In this document: positions 33,892-46,482 of the stretch, piece by piece
How the letters are laid out: the number at the start of each line of letters is the position of its first letter
Position numbering within the stretch: the first letter of the stretch is position 1
DNA from: Calycina herbarum
Lineage: Eukaryota; Ascomycota; Leotiomycetes; Helotiales; Pezizellaceae
Assembly (NCBI GenBank): GCA_001414485.1
Contig: LLEY01000136.1
Span: forward strand, 62,001 to 126,000
Length of the DNA stretch: 64,000 nt
Reading direction: 5' to 3'
Notes under the pieces: model-generated
Databases searched by the model: none
What the model was told of the DNA's origin: nothing
Seen by the model: the letters and a program-made list of their open reading frames with translations, nothing else
Program-made: the position numbers and the translations under genes

Positions 33892-34409
33892 ATGTCTTCC
33901 CTCCTCTCCTCCGTACTCTCCTACCTCCCCCAACACGAAGGCCTCCTCCCCAAATGGCTTCTCTTCGTAAACTCCCCCTATATCCCCCCCTATTAAAATC
34001 ACCCACTAACAAACCCTAGGTCTCAATAGTCTCAATAGCAAACACAGTCCAAGCCTACGTAACCCTCACCTACTCCAAACAAGTCTACCTAGGTCCCGCC
34101 CCAAAACCCAACGAACCAGCAGAAGCCTACCCAGGCGCCCGCTCCCCCGCAACCGGTCTCTCCTCGCGCACCTTCGGAACCTGGTGTGTCGTGCAATCCT
34201 TCGTGCGCATCTACGCTGCCTACTACATTTCGAACCCGCAGATCTATGAGATGGCTATGTTGACGTATGCCGTTGCTTGGGCGCATTTCATGAGCGAGTG
34301 GTGGATTTTTGGGACGGCGAGATGGGGAAAGGGTCTCGCTGGGCCTGTTTTTGTGGCTAATGGCAGCTTGGTGTGGATGATTAGTCAATGGGGTTTTTAT
34401 GTGAAGTAG
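33892..34409 (+). CDS. ERG28: ergosterol biosynthesis scaffold protein Erg28
   Basis: Small ER membrane protein that tethers the C-4 demethylation enzymes (Erg25, Erg26, Erg27) in sterol synthesis. Exons 33892-33966 and 34020-34409 give 154 residues, the usual length. The N-terminus is MSSLLSSVLSYLPQHEGLLP. Membrane segments are visible around WLLFVSIVSIANTVQAYVTL, FVRIYAAYYIS, MAMLTYAVAWAHFMSEWWIF (a family hallmark) and GPVFVANGSLVWMISQW. The loop SRTFGTWCVVQSFVR also fits the family. The 53-bp intron (33967-34019) joins LLF to VSI. It is convergent with GAL7. Confidence 0.92.
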
Positions 34410-34524
34410 GGCATTTGGATGTGGTGGTATTAAGGTGGTGGAATCGGGTGGAAATGGTCTGGTGGCTATGATTTGCGATTGTACGAACGATTTGGGAGAA
34501 TGGGAACTGATTGTCCGAGACGAC

Positions 34525-34551
34525 TTCGCACAATATCTCAAATTGTGCGAA
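34525..34551. other. perfect 10-bp hairpin between convergent ERG28 and GAL7
   Basis: TTCGCACAAT, loop ATCTCAA, ATTGTGCGAA. It sits in the 256-bp gap between two converging genes. A similar imperfect hairpin is at 15,466-15,490. It could be a repeat remnant or affect 3'-end formation; I cannot tell. Confidence 0.45.
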
Positions 34552-34665
34552 TTGGTTTGGACAATAACTGATATGGGGCACGAATGAGAACGTCGGAATT
34601 GAGGCGTTTGGGATACCCAAAACACAATTGCTAATTTCTATTCTAATGTGGACATATCCAAAATA

Positions 34666-36036
34666 TCAGAGGAGCTTTCTGTACAAAGGTCCACCGCAAT
34701 CCCGTAGTCTTGCAGCTGCTTGCTCTGGAGTGATATCTCGCTGTGGCTCAGCCATCAGCTCATAACCAACAAGGAACTTTCGTACTGTAGCACTTCTCAG
34801 GAGAGGTGGATAGAAGTGCATATGGAAATGCGAAGCCTCTATCTCCTCATCTGTACCTTCTAGTGGAGCTTGGTGGATTCCGGAACCTAGGAGCGTCAGA
34901 CAAGTTGGTATTCTTGGAAAAGAAGGGAGAATGGAGAAATACATACTGTACGGAAAGCTCGTCTCAAACAGATTATCATACCGTCTAGTAACTTCCGCAA
35001 TCGCCTCCGCAAAATCCAATTTCTCCTGGTCATCAAAATCAACAAGCGCACGCTTATGCTTCTTGCTAATAATCATAACCTCAAAAGGCCAAGTAGCCCA
35101 CCAGGGACAAACCACCAAGAAAGTCCCATTCTGAAACACAATCCTCTCTTCCTTCTCCATTTCCAACTTGGCATAGTCTTCCAATAAGGAGCACCCTCCA
35201 TGTTCATGCTTGTATTTCTTCAATTGCTCGAGTTCTTGTGCTGGTTCATCTGGGAGACCCGTTGTTGTCCATACCTGCCCATGCGGATGCGGGTTCGAAC
35301 ATCCCATCGCCGCACCCTTGTTCTCGAAGATCTGCATCCATCTGTATTGTGCGTTCGGGGCTGCAATTGAGATTCCTGCTGGTGCGAGCTTCGTTGGGTG
35401 GGAAATCTTGGCTAGTGGGGAGGCGGGGGATAAATGCGCCTCGTAGATTTCGGTCCATGCTTGGATGACGGGGAGGATTTCTTCCTTGGAGAGGTCGGCA
35501 AGTGTTAGGTTGTGGTTTGGTGCGAAGGTTAGGACGTAGCATTTTCCCGTAACGGAATCTGCTCGTAGGAGGAGACTCGAGAGGTCTGGATTTGATGTTT
35601 AGAATTTGGAACTTGGTGACGAGAGTGGGATGGAGGGACAGACCGTTGGCTTTCTCTTCTTGCTTGTATTCTGCCTGGTCTTCCTTGACTGCGCTGTAAT
35701 CGTTGACGAAGACGAATGTGCTTTCGTATTTGGGGTTCGTATCGCCTGAAGCTCGTTGGTTTCCGGGGCAGAGGTAACACTGGAAGATAGATCAGTGAGG
35801 GGTTATTTATTTTGATTCAATATGGCATACCGTGGGATCGTAATCGGGGAGTGTGATTTTGGAAGCTGATTCTTGCTGTCCTCTGTACTCGAATCAATAA
35901 CTGTGTATCCCAAAAGTTTGAAAGCTGCATCTTACTGCCAGGGTCTCTTAGTGCGATGAGGTGAGACAAGAAGCCATGTACCCCGCAATGGGTTGTACCT
36001 CCGATGCGAAATGTCGTCCAAGATCTTTTCTGGCAT
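34666..36036 (-). CDS. GAL7: galactose-1-phosphate uridylyltransferase
   Basis: Leloir pathway enzyme that swaps UMP between UDP-glucose and galactose-1-phosphate. Exons 36036-35936, 35882-35831, 35779-35644, 35585-34947 and 34886-34666 give 382 residues, normal length. It begins [20 protein letters not shown], then [18 protein letters not shown]. Key motifs: [18 protein letters not shown] (Cys zinc ligands), [36 protein letters not shown] and the active site NPHPHGQVW, whose second His forms the uridylyl intermediate. Further on are [14 protein letters not shown] and [20 protein letters not shown]. The exon 1/2 and 4/5 junctions were set to restore RPWQGQQE and FPYSSGIHQAP. Other galactose genes are not in the window. 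Confidence 0.95.
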
Positions 36037-37040
36037 GTTTCTTTTTTGGCAGAAGCTGTGCAAAGCAAAACTGTAAAGGGGAGACGCAAATTTATGCAAT
36101 TTACTGGGAGCAGGAGAGTGTCCAGGTGGTTTTAAAAGTCTGGAGACAAATTCATGGCATGGTCCCTCATTCGGGCTAACAGCGGCTCAGGGGTGGGGTA
36201 ATTGGCACCGAGGCGATTTATTCTGAGCTCTCTCTTGACTTGCCCTCACTTTATTGTAACTTGGGTATTGCATGCATGCCTATTTCCCAAATCTTACTCA
36301 TCAGTTCATAGGTCTCTCTATTCCATTTAGGTCCGATTCTTGCGTTGAATTCATCTCTTCTATCAACCATCTGCGGTTTTTTTGTTGAGGCTCCAACCTA
36401 CGTTACACTCACAATCCAACAACATGTGGTTTGTCGGAAAACTATCGGGAAACTAAATATGGAGCTACACGTATGACATGACTCTCCCCTTTCTTATTCC
36501 CCTTGTCACACTTAAGCGAGGAAGGAACGCCATTCTTCCTACTTCTCGATATACAAGCAAAGCGGCAGTTAGTTTCTCTAAATGTATCCAGATCTTTTGA
36601 AGTTCAATTCTCCTAACTTATCTGGCTCTGGGAGCACTAGCTCAGTTATTCCAGACAGACGGGATAAACAACCTCCATTCTCCGAGTTCTTATGGGACAA
36701 TACTTTCGTTTCTTCGCCCAGCTGGGACAATTGCTGGGACAATTGCCCTTCATTATTCCAGTTCATATGGGAGAATGAAATTTTTATTCCGGCCAGCTGG
36801 GAATATGACGCTTTTAAATTGTTCATCGTCAGAGCTATTTACGTTACTGCCTTTTATTCTTCATAACGAGCTTATTATCCTATCATTTCAGATATTTGAT
36901 GCCTTGGATTTTGCACTATTCTACTTCAGTGTTTCTCATTGACATTTCCTTGGTCTCCCAAGAGCTATCTATGTTATTTCATCAATGGAAACGTGCTAGA
37001 GAAGAATTTATTTCATTTCCTGTGATTGTAACACAGGCGG
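36037..37040. other. intergenic, with short degenerate repeats
   Basis: About 1 kb with no recognised gene. 36,710-36,745 contains GCTGGGACAATT twice in tandem (spaced 12 bp), and related TGGGANAAT words occur at 36,690 and 36,770. Open frames of about 80-94 codons on both strands at 36,578-36,866 come from this repetitive sequence and are not convincing. Confidence 0.4.
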
Positions 37041-38192
37041 TTAATCCCAGATAAAATCACCACTCCTCGTTCTATTCCCCTTCATATCATGACCTTCTTC
37101 AGAGAAGATCATCACTTCATCGACGATAACAGTTCCCGCTTCTATGTCAACTGCGTAACGTAACACCCAAAAGCTCGAAAGCGTTGCCCAATCCTTACAT
37201 TTCCTGCTGTGAAATAGCACCGGAAATTGCCAACCGAGTTTTAGACACTCGCAGGTGGCCCACAGCGTCTCCAGATCCAAGCTTTCTTTGGCGCGTGTTG
37301 TTTAATGAGAGTTCTGACAATAGAAGGTACCCACATTAACCCGATATTAGGCACCTCCTCAAGTCCCGCCATCTCATTTTCACAATTTCAGCGGGATAAT
37401 CGGTATGCATCTCTGCCCACAACTCCGGGTCGTAAAAGAAGGCGTCCAAAAGATCACCAAAATTTTCCGCCTCGTCTTTCGGTTCTCCATCATTGCCCTC
37501 TTTAAAAGCCTTGAACACCGTGCTAGTAAGTGTGAGTTCCGTAACCTTGGGAAGGCTCAGGAGCTCCATTCTCAAGACCGACATCTCATCTTTGCCAAGT
37601 ATGGGTTGATGTCTGTTGTCCAGCACAGATTCGTCAACCGCGAGTCTAGTGATACCTTCTCGTTCCGCGTCACTGAGACATTCCATAAAACGAGTACCGA
37701 CGGCCTGAAAGTGTTTGTCGAGGAATACCATATCTAGCTCGAAGTTGAAGTAAATCGCAGCGGGAGAGCTCTCGGAAGCAAAGCAAAGCGTATATTGATT
37801 GATGACCGCGTCTCTGGACTCCTTAGAGACGTAGAATGCGGCGGGGAGAGGTGCGATGCTGTAGTAATGTATTTCCCAAGACGGGTCGTAGTCCTCCACG
37901 TAGGCGAGAGCGCTGTCATTTGCAACATTTGCCTCATCGTGGGCGGCTTCGGCGTAGTGCTGAGTACGATCTTTAGTATTGGTCTCTGCAGCCTCGAATG
38001 CCCTCTGGGTTTGCATACCTGAATCTCGACAAGGCGAGGAGTAAGTGAGAGAACCCAGATCTGGTTTTGGGTCTCCGTTGGGAGGAGAGGGAAGAGGTAG
38101 AAGGCTCCTTCCTCAGTCAAGTCCTTGTCGCGGAGGAGGAATCGATTGCGCTGGAAGAGTCGCCGATTGCTTGGATTCATGTTAGACGCCAT
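37041..38192 (-). CDS. 2EXR-domain protein (F-box-like fungal family)
   Basis: Exons 38192-38019, 37959-37355 and 37281-37041 give 339 residues, all in frame. The N-terminal part contains FYLFPLLPTETQNQIWVLSL, then TPRLVEIQ, which fits the 2EXR domain (F-x-LP-x-E-x-R-xx-IW ... PR-x-V-E-V), abundant in Helotiales and Sordariomycetes. Next comes PLPAAFYVSKESRDAVINQY (a conserved vNRESR-type element), then NFELDMVFLDKHF. The function of these proteins is not established. The last intron (37282-37354) uses a GTGCCT donor, which is weak; without it the protein would end LRRCLISG at 37,336. Confidence 0.7.
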
Positions 38193-38586
38193 CTTTGCGA
38201 TCGCTTAACTATCCTCACTTGTCAACAATGCATTCTCTGGATGCGGAGTTGCTGAGAACATACCTGGTTGATGGTGAAGCTCTGCATGCTATTGTTTAGG
38301 ATTGGGAAGATGCCATCTTGAAGATGACATTCTTGTCGGAAGAACAAGAGGTGAATGCTCCGAACATCGGGATATAATCGGCTATTCCCGTGTTTACCCT
38401 TCCTTTCAACTTTTCCATAATAAGCGACAAGAAAATATCCTTGGCATCCCTTTTAGGATATTTCATTCACTCTCTTCTAAAAGTATCATTTTATTTGTTC
38501 CCGTAACTTTAGCTCTGCAACTTCTTTATTTAAACTTTTTGAAGTAATACCGTTTCACAATTATCATCTAGATGAATACCGTACTA
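38193..38586. other. intergenic, left flank of the transposon island
   Basis: About 390 bp with no gene, becoming AT-rich toward the transposon border at 38,587. Confidence 0.5.
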
Positions 38587-38701
38587 CAGTCAGTTGCGAG
38601 TTAAGCTTGAATTTGCCCACTTTTTTTATAATCCGAGCGTTTTGCGTACCGTAATCGTGCCTAGGAGGCCCTATAGAAATATTAGCTAAATAACCACTTA
38701 T
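38587..38701 (+). repeat. left terminal inverted repeat of the Tc1/mariner element
   Basis: Starts CAGTCAGTTGCGAG and contains TTTGCCCAC, a T7 run, GAGCGTTTTGCG and GTGCCTAGGAGGC, then ATTAGCTAAATAACCACTTA. It matches the reverse complement of 48,838-48,950 with a handful of mostly C/T or G/A differences. Confidence 0.85.
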
Positions 38702-38733
38702 TACCTTGTTCTTGATACCTTTGATACTCTAAT

Positions 38734-40960
38734 ATGCCTAGGAATATGCGCTTACAAGGCCCTGGGCCAGAGATACCCAAATCACCCCCTAAAGTTAAAA
38801 AAGCCACTAAAAAAGCTACTAAAAAAGCTACTAAAAAGGCCCTCTCTCCTACCACCGATATGCCACTACTACCACCACTACTAAGGAAGGTTATAATCGA
38901 TATAGGAGCTTTAGTAAGAGCTAGCTTAAAGGCTCCAGAAGCACGCCTTCCTAGTAAGAGCCCTTTAATAGTACTAGGCTCTCGTATACCCTTAATTGCC
39001 CCTCTCTCTAAAGCTGCTAAATTATAACGATTAATTAAGGAAGATAATACGATGTATATAGAGGAGGAAAGAGCCGATGCTAAAAGAGAGGAGGAATACC
39101 AGATAAGAGAAAGAAGAGGGAGAGTAGCAGCGAGGGCGAGGGCGAGAGCGAGGGCGAGAAAAGAAGCTAAAGAGGAGGCTAAATATATATTAATCTTTAA
39201 GAAGGAGGATTCTATAGCCTTATTAGTAAAGTCTAAAAAGAAGAGAACCTTTCTATCTACTAAGCTTACTAAGAGTAATAGTAATAAAGCTTAAAAGACT
39301 CCTAGAAAGAAGACTCTCTCTAAAGTATTAAATGCCTTAAAAGCGCTAGTTATAGCGATTAAGGTAAAGATGTATATAGATAGTATATAAAGGAGGACTC
39401 TTAATAAGCTCTTGAATTTAAGGCTTAAAGATTAAGAAGTAGACTTTACGTATATAGTAGCGAATATATATAGAGTAGTAGATAGATTTATTAATAGCTA
39501 TTTTAGATATAATCGAGGGTACTAAGATCCTAATTATTAGATAGCTATTTAGGGTATAAAGAGCGATTCTAAAAGATATGATATTAGTAATTAGAGAGAT
39601 TAGGACGACTTTAAGAAGGCTCTAGGGCATACTAAGGTAATTAGAGAGAAGATAATCTAGTGCGTTTTAGTAGTATACTATAGCGTAAACAACGATCCGA
39701 ATAATCCTATTAATTTAAAGACTGTAAAGGCTTTAGAGAAGAAGAGCGCTAAAAAGCCTAAGGGCGTTACTAACGTATACAACGAAGTAGTAAACGAATT
39801 AAGTAACGAGAGCGATCTATCCTTTATAGAATCTTTAAGCGATGACGACAGCGAAGCTTAGAGGTATATAGACAAGAAGGTAGCGTAGAAGGCGGCGGCG
39901 GCGTCTCTCTTACGCAAGAGAAAGAGGGATAAAAGGAATGCTTAAAAGAAGGCGTAAAAGGCGAAGAGAGCGCGCTCTACTATAACGAGTAGGCAGCTCA
40001 ACGATTTAGCGATTAAGAGAGCGTTGTAAGTAGGAGTGCTAGGAGCGACGGTAGAGATTTAAAAGAACTTTAGATATACTAAAGATATGTATACTAACTT
40101 CTCTAAGACGTGCTACGTATAACCTACTACTCTTGATTACTATATAATAAGGTATTCGGATATAAAGTTATAGGCAAAGAGGGTATATAGAGGCTAGGGA
40201 TCAACGACTACTCCTTCTACGTTTGTTATTACAAATTTAATATATACGAATAAAAAAGGAGAGATAAAGAAAGATATAATAATACTTCCGCTAGTATATA
40301 TAAGTAGGGGATATAGTATACCTTTAAACGTATACTTTAATTCCCTAGTAGTTACTAGAGATAATTTAAGAGTTAATACTATTAAGGAGCCTATACTTCT
40401 ACACTCTCTTCTACTACTTATAACGCTATTTAAGTAACCTATAGCTCTCTCCTATTATCCCTCGAGTATTATAGATTATAATAAGTATAAAGTAAGGTCT
40501 ATAGTAGAATTATAGTATATGTTTTAGATATAGTATAAAGGTATATATAATCTTTCTTAATTTAGTATTTAAGTATATAACGATTATATCTAAGTAGCTT
40601 AGAAACAATTCCTAAGCTTTAAAGACTTTTATAAATTAAATATAGTAGAATTAGTATATTTAGATATCGCTCTTAGTATATAGAAGACGTTATTTAAGGA
40701 TATTAGTACTTTTAAGAGAGTATATAAGAAGGATAGATTTATATAAGAGTCTTAAGACGAGTCCTAAGACGAGCCTTAAAAAGAGACCTGAAAAGAGCCT
40801 TTTTAAAGGCTTCTAAAAGACGCTTAAGAGTATAAAAGAGAGACGATTATTAATCTTAAAAGTAATATAAGTAGTAGTAGAAGTAAGAATAAGAATATAT
40901 AAGATCTTATAGATGTAATTTAGAAGGCTTATACTAGAGAGAGAGAAGAATTAAGAAATT
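38734..40960 (+). pseudogene. RIP-decayed second reading frame of the Tc1/mariner element, unknown function
   Basis: It begins MPRNMRLQGPGPEIPKSPPK and has a 12-bp tandem repeat (38,797-38,838) encoding ATKK several times. A Lys/Arg/Glu-rich part with an (RA)n run from a GAGGGC hexamer repeat follows at 39,128-39,160. Further right the frame is broken by TAA/TAG but still readable as DDFKKALGHTKVIREKI, VYNEVVNELSNESDLSFIES and LSDDDSEA, then a basic stretch. Composition suggests a DNA- or chromatin-binding accessory protein, but no family is recognised. Stops of the TAG/TAA type fit G-to-A change of TGG and C-to-T change of CAA/CAG. Confidence 0.5.
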
Positions 40961-40992
40961 TTTAATAATTATAATTAATTTTTTAACTTATA

Positions 40993-41431
40993 ATAACGTG
41001 TATATATAGCGAACCGGCTAAACAAGCGAACCGGCTAACTGAAAACATACCTAAAATCGCGATTTTAACATTTTAATATCTTTACGAATTGTTGATTAAA
41101 AATTTCAAAATTAAAACTTTGATTTCATTACTATATAAATATAAAAGTTATAAAATATAAGACTGAGGCTAATTTATATTAAAAAGTTATTAAAAGAAGA
41201 AGAAAAAAGACAAGATTATAAGGGTATTTTTAAGCGAATCGCTAAGTAAAATCATATAGCGTCTGAAACTTAGAATTCTAAATATATATATAGTAATGAA
41301 ATCAAAGTTTTAATTTTAAAACTTTTGATTAATAGTTCGTAGAGATATTAAAATGTCAAAATCGCGATTTTGGATATGTTTTCAGTTAGCTGGTTCGCTT
41401 GTTTAGCCGGTTCGCTATATATATACGTTAT
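40993..41431. mobile_element. 439-bp fold-back (long inverted repeat) element
   Basis: Left arm starts ATAACGTGTATATATAGCGA and continues through ACCGGCTAAACAAGCGAACC, AATCGCGATTTT and TTTGATTTCATTACTATATA. The right arm is the reverse complement of the same over about 150 bp, with mostly transition differences. The middle is AT-rich. No coding potential. It lies 20 bp from the chromovirus LTR. Confidence 0.75.
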
Positions 41432-41451
41432 CGATTCTTTATAGTATTATT

Positions 41452-41696
41452 TGTCAGGGCTTATAGCAAGTGCTAATGAATTGAACTACAGAGGCTGTCT
41501 ATGTATAAGAAGATTCGATTGTCCTTTCTAAGCCAGAGTCCTTACTAACTTATATACTTAGTTAGCTCTTTCTAGAGGGTTCTGCTAAGGGTACTCTCAA
41601 AGGTTCTGTTACGTCTATACGTTGCTAAGCGAGGTCACGTGAATGCGTTGCTGGAGTACTCCGAGACTTATTCCACGGGTGTAACCCTTAATATTA
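41452..41696 (-). repeat. 3' LTR of the chromovirus
   Basis: 245 bp, nearly identical to 46,732-46,976. Differences I compared are transitions (for example ACAGAGGCTGT against ATAAAGGCTAT), which fits RIP rather than slow random drift. Confidence 0.85.
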
Positions 41697-41710
41697 CCCT
41701 CCTTCCTACT

Positions 41711-44700
41711 CTTAAAGGTAGGTGTCTAAGGCTACTATGTCCTCTAACTTAGTAGCAGGTTCCTATATTAGGTTTATATATCCTGTCTATTTAACCTTAT
41801 ACTTGAGTTGAGTATAAGAGCCTTTTCTTAAGAGCTTCTTTTGCCGTTGACTTAGTATTCTTTTAACTTACTATTCTATAGTATTATCTACTAATATTAT
41901 AGGTAGTTGATCATCGTCTATAATTTAACTAGGCAGCGGGTCTATAGCTGCTAGCTTTAATAAGTCTATATTAAAGACATTGTAGATACTAGGCAGGGTG
42001 TCTAGCCTGTATATAGATAGGCTAATAACCTCGATAACTATGAACTTAGCGGATCGAGTGTCTAGTTTCTTACTAGCCTTGTCTGTTTATATATTCCGTA
42101 AGCTTAAGTAAACCTTGTCTCTAACCTTATATATAGGAGCGGTATTTTGTAAACGATTTGCTTAAGTCTTCTGGTCTTATTATACCCTTACTATTAATAA
42201 TTGTACCTATTCTATAATAGCCTTAATCTTTGCTACTATTACTTTGCCCTTTTGAATTAGTGTTTTTGTGTTTATAGGTGCTACGACGTCTGTTAAGAGG
42301 TCGATAGTCTATAACGGATAGCCGTGGCTGAGTTAGAAGGGGCTTATACCTGTTAATGTTGAATCCTATCTGTTAAAAGCTAATTATACTACTAGTAGCT
42401 AGTCGGCCTAGTCGTTCTAAGCTATATTAATCTACTACTATAGAAGCGTCTCGACTTTAGCATTTGCCTGTTCTGTTAACCTATTAGTTTGTAGATAGAA
42501 GGCTATAGAGATCTGTTGTTTAATCTATAAGAAGTTATAAAGCGTCTTCTATGCTTGTCTAATGAATTGCAGGCCTCTATTAGATACTATTACTCTTGGT
42601 AGTCTATGTAAGCTATAGTGTGTAGTAATAAATAAGCGAGTAAATTCCTCTAATAATATAGTCGAGTTATAAGCTGTAAGGAGTACCTCTTTGCCTAAAT
42701 AGTCTGTGAATACTGCTATTATATTAGAGCCTTTACTTATAGGTAGTGGTCTAATAAAGTTGATAGAGATCTCTTGCTATTGCTGCTTAGGAATTAGTAA
42801 GAGACGAAGTAGGCCTTGTTTACGATCCCTCTAGACCTTGGTACGTTTGTAAACTCTATAGTTATAGATAAACTGCTTAACTGTAGTCTGTAGGTTTGGT
42901 TAGAAGAACTCCTTTAAGACTATTATAATTGTTCTGTTCTTACTAGGATAGCTTATAAGTGTAGAATTATAGAGTTCTTATATAATTGTAGTCTATAGCG
43001 GCTTATAGTTAGGGACTTATAGTCTGCCTCTAAACTGTAAATTACTGTTCTTATTAACTAAGTAGTTAGAGACAGAGACTTTGACTAGAGAAGCGAGGTC
43101 TGCTGGAAACACTCTATCTCCTTAGTAGATAGTGTCTATAAGACGCCTGAAGTCCTTATTCTATACCTTTCCCTCTTCCTAGAGGTTCTGTAGTTGGTTT
43201 ATAAACGCTTGCTACGTTGCTACGTCGCTTACTTGATTCCTTCTATTTGTTAATACTGGTACTAGCTATATAGTATTTCCTTGAATTATTCTGTCTAGAA
43301 TTAATTATACTATTTTATAATTAAGACGTTTATCTCCCTCCTCTAGGAGGTCCTGGTCCCTCCTTATTAATATATCTAGTAGTCCTCTCTCTTTACTTAG
43401 GTAGTATTAGATTATTAGGTTAAACTTGCTAAGTATTAACTACTACTATATTTATTTTTTAGATAGTTTATAGACTGTTATAAAGTACTTAAGATTCTTA
43501 TAATCTATAAGTACTATAAACTGCTTAATACTTTTTAACTCTGTTTCCTATTTCTTAAGGTAATAAATAATAGCTAATAACTCTTTGTTATATATTAGGT
43601 AATTATATTTAGTAGGTGTGTGTTTCTTTGAGAAGAAGGCTACAGGCTATAAGACGCTATTCTTTACTTAAGAGAGCACGCCTCCTAAGTAATATCTAGA
43701 GGAGTCTGTCTCTAGAACTGTCTTATAATCTAGGTTAAACTGAGCCAGTACTAGGGCCTCTATAAAGGCCTGCTTTAACTATTTAAAGGCTCTATTTGCT
43801 TCGTCTGTTTATTAAAAGGATATATCCTTTTTAACAAGTTTATAGAGAGGAGCTATAATCTATGAAAAGTCTTTAATAAACCGTTGATAGAAATTCGTAA
43901 ATCCTAGGAAGCTAAGGACGCCTTTTACTATTATTAGTATTTTCTAATCTATAATAGCTTGTATTTTAGCTAGGTCTATCTATAAACCTTTTCCTACTTC
44001 TATAATAAACCTAAGGTACTTTGTAGACTATACTTTAAATTCGTACTTATTAATATTAAGCTATAGCCTAGTATCTTAAAGCCTTTGTATTACTTTATAG
44101 ACATGCTTGCGGTGCTAGTTATAGGTGCTGTCTATAAAGACTAAGACATTGTCGACATATACTAAGACAAAGTCGTCTAAGAACTCTTAAAGCGTATGAT
44201 TAATATACCGCTGGAAAGTACTAGGAGTATTTATAAGTCTAAAAGAGGTAATAAGCTATTTAAAAAGCCTAAAGCGTGTCTAGAAAGCCGTTTTCTACTT
44301 GTCTCCCTTCTTAATTCGTATCTTATAAAATATAGTAATAATATCTATTTTTGTAAACTACTTTACTTTTCTAATCTGGTTAAGTATCTCTTGGATTAAG
44401 AGTAATAGATAGCGGTCCTTATAGGTTAACTTATTTAGTGCCTAGTAGTTATAATAGAACTATAGGCTCCCTTCTAGCTTCTATACGAAGAGTACTAGCG
44501 TAGCTGCTAGAGAGTTACTTACTTGAATAAATTCCTTATCTAGTAGCTTTGTTAGAGTTTTATAAAGTACTAACAGCTTGTCTTATAATATATTATAGAG
44601 TAGTATCTATAGAACTGTCTCCTTAGATCCGCTGTCTGTCTATAAAAGCTTAATACTATAATTAATTCCTTATTAGTGTACTAGTAACTTGTTTGCTTCT

Positions 44701-46440
44701 TTTCTATCGAAAGCTAGGTAGAATTCTAGACTAATCTAGCTAGGCAGCTTTATCTACGGGTCTATATACTTCTTCTCTGCTAACGCTTTACTAATGTCTA
44801 TAAGGCTAGCTAAGAAAACTTATAGCTTACGTTTACGATCTGTAAGAAAGTAGAAGATAGCTATACTTACTTACTTATAGGAGTAAGACTTTTCTAGCTT
44901 ACTATAAACTTCTAACCTAGAGTCTTAGAAGAGTAAGCATCCCTTAGCAGCGTTAAGTAAAGCTTGCTCTTTCCTTAACTAAGATTTTCTTAGAATTATT
45001 TTATAGCTCTCGATCTTAGGGACTATGTAAGTATAAACCCGTTTCTGCTAGTAGCCTTTAATATCTATGCTAAAAGATACTACTTAGGATATAATATCCT
45101 CTAATACTCCTTCTACTAATTGTAAATGCCTTAGTGTGATTTGTATATAAGAGAGCTAATAACGACGGATAAAATAGTCTAAAATAATTCTATAGACTAA
45201 ATATCTTAAATCTACTAAGGCTTATAAAGTAGCTACTCTATTTACTAAAGCTGATATAAGAAGAGGTTTTTCGTCTATATATTTCTACTTAAAATGTCTT
45301 TAAGTGTCTATTGCTAATAACTCCCTTTGTTACCCCTGCCTACGCTTTCTAATAGAAGCTACTAGTTTTCTAAATCTAAGGAGATATTACTGTCTTCTTC
45401 TTCTAATTCTAGCGCTACCTCCTTAACCTCTATCTTCTGTTTATAGACCGAATCCGCTGTTATAGGTCGTCTTAGTAGTCTATATAGATATTCTTAAACA
45501 AAATAACTAGTAGCTCTATAGCGAAGACAGCGACTAGTACGAGTATAGTTGCTTCGTTCTTCCTAGGATACCTATTTAGTATGCTTAGTACTAGTTGTTA
45601 AGACTTTAGTAGGTGCTAGTTCCTAATCTATACCCTCTACGGATGCCTTATAGGTGACTTTCGGTCTGTTAGCGATATTACTGCTCGTTACCTACTATGT
45701 AGTATCTGTCGAGTGTTTCTAAGAGGTCTATAGTGTTTCTAAGAGAGTCTAGGCTCTAGATCTTAATATTCGAGCTTTATAAGCTCTTAAGTAGTTGTCT
45801 ATTTCTTTAATAATAGAGTAATAAGACTCGAAGTTAGGTTAAGAAGGAACTATAATTATTACCTTAACTAACTCGTTACTAAAGATTTAGTTAAGAAACA
45901 CCTTCTTTACGTCGTCTAGCTAAGATCCTCCTCTAGACTCTATAAGCAGGGCTTACTATTCTATAAAGACCTCTAGGAATAGTCTTAAGCCTTAGTAGAA
46001 GGATTCTAGCTTTTGTTACGCTCTTTCCTTAGCTTATAGGTCTCTAAATATAAACTCTACTTAATCTAAGAAATCACTACTATTAGCTAGCTCTAGCTTA
46101 CTCTATTCCCGTACCTATGCTTCTATTCTATAGAGCGCCTTACTTTATAGAGATCTATTAAGTACTTAAAACTTAATATATTTAGTATATCTATAGTAGT
46201 TAACTTCGATTTTAGCTTATGCTTATTATAACTAAGCTTCTAGCTTATCTAAGTCTCTGTAGAATTCTAGTAGCGAAGGAAGAGATTTCCTAGGTTTATT
46301 ATCGTTGTAGACTATTTATAAGCGAGCTTTCTTATCCTTCTTTTACTTATTTATAATCTATAGACGATCGTTCTCTTAAGTAGATATTAACTGATTCTAC
46401 TACTCTTAAATATACTATAGGAACTAGGCGGGTAGCTGAT
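41711..46440 (-). pseudogene. gag-pol remnant of the chromovirus
   Basis: Read on the minus strand through stops. RT near 44,130-44,260 gives RLINTPSTFQRYINHTL, then EFLDDFVLVYVDN, where the catalytic YVDD has become YVDN (GAC to AAC). Next come KYLRFII (near 44,010) and KKDISF**TDE (RNase H start, near 43,820). Integrase near 42,540-42,620 gives HYSLHRLPRVIVSNRGLQFI (IVSDRG with Asp to Asn). The chromodomain near 41,740-41,940 reads LKYKVK*TGYINLI*EPATK, W codons turned to TAG. The gag half (45,700-46,400) is charged and helical but not clearly readable. Stops and Asp-to-Asn changes are all G-to-A/C-to-T type. Confidence 0.8.
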
Positions 46441-46482
46441 TTAGTATACCGCCTTCTTATAGTTCTTCTATTATCTATAAGT

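Noticed and set aside
36578..36866. Open frames of 82 and 94 codons on both strands with repeated SWDN/CWDN-like residues
   Set aside because: Both arise from short TGGGACAAT-type DNA repeats, which keep several frames open by chance.
44196..44399. Plus-strand 67-codon frame inside the island
   Set aside because: It is antisense to the recognisable reverse transcriptase.
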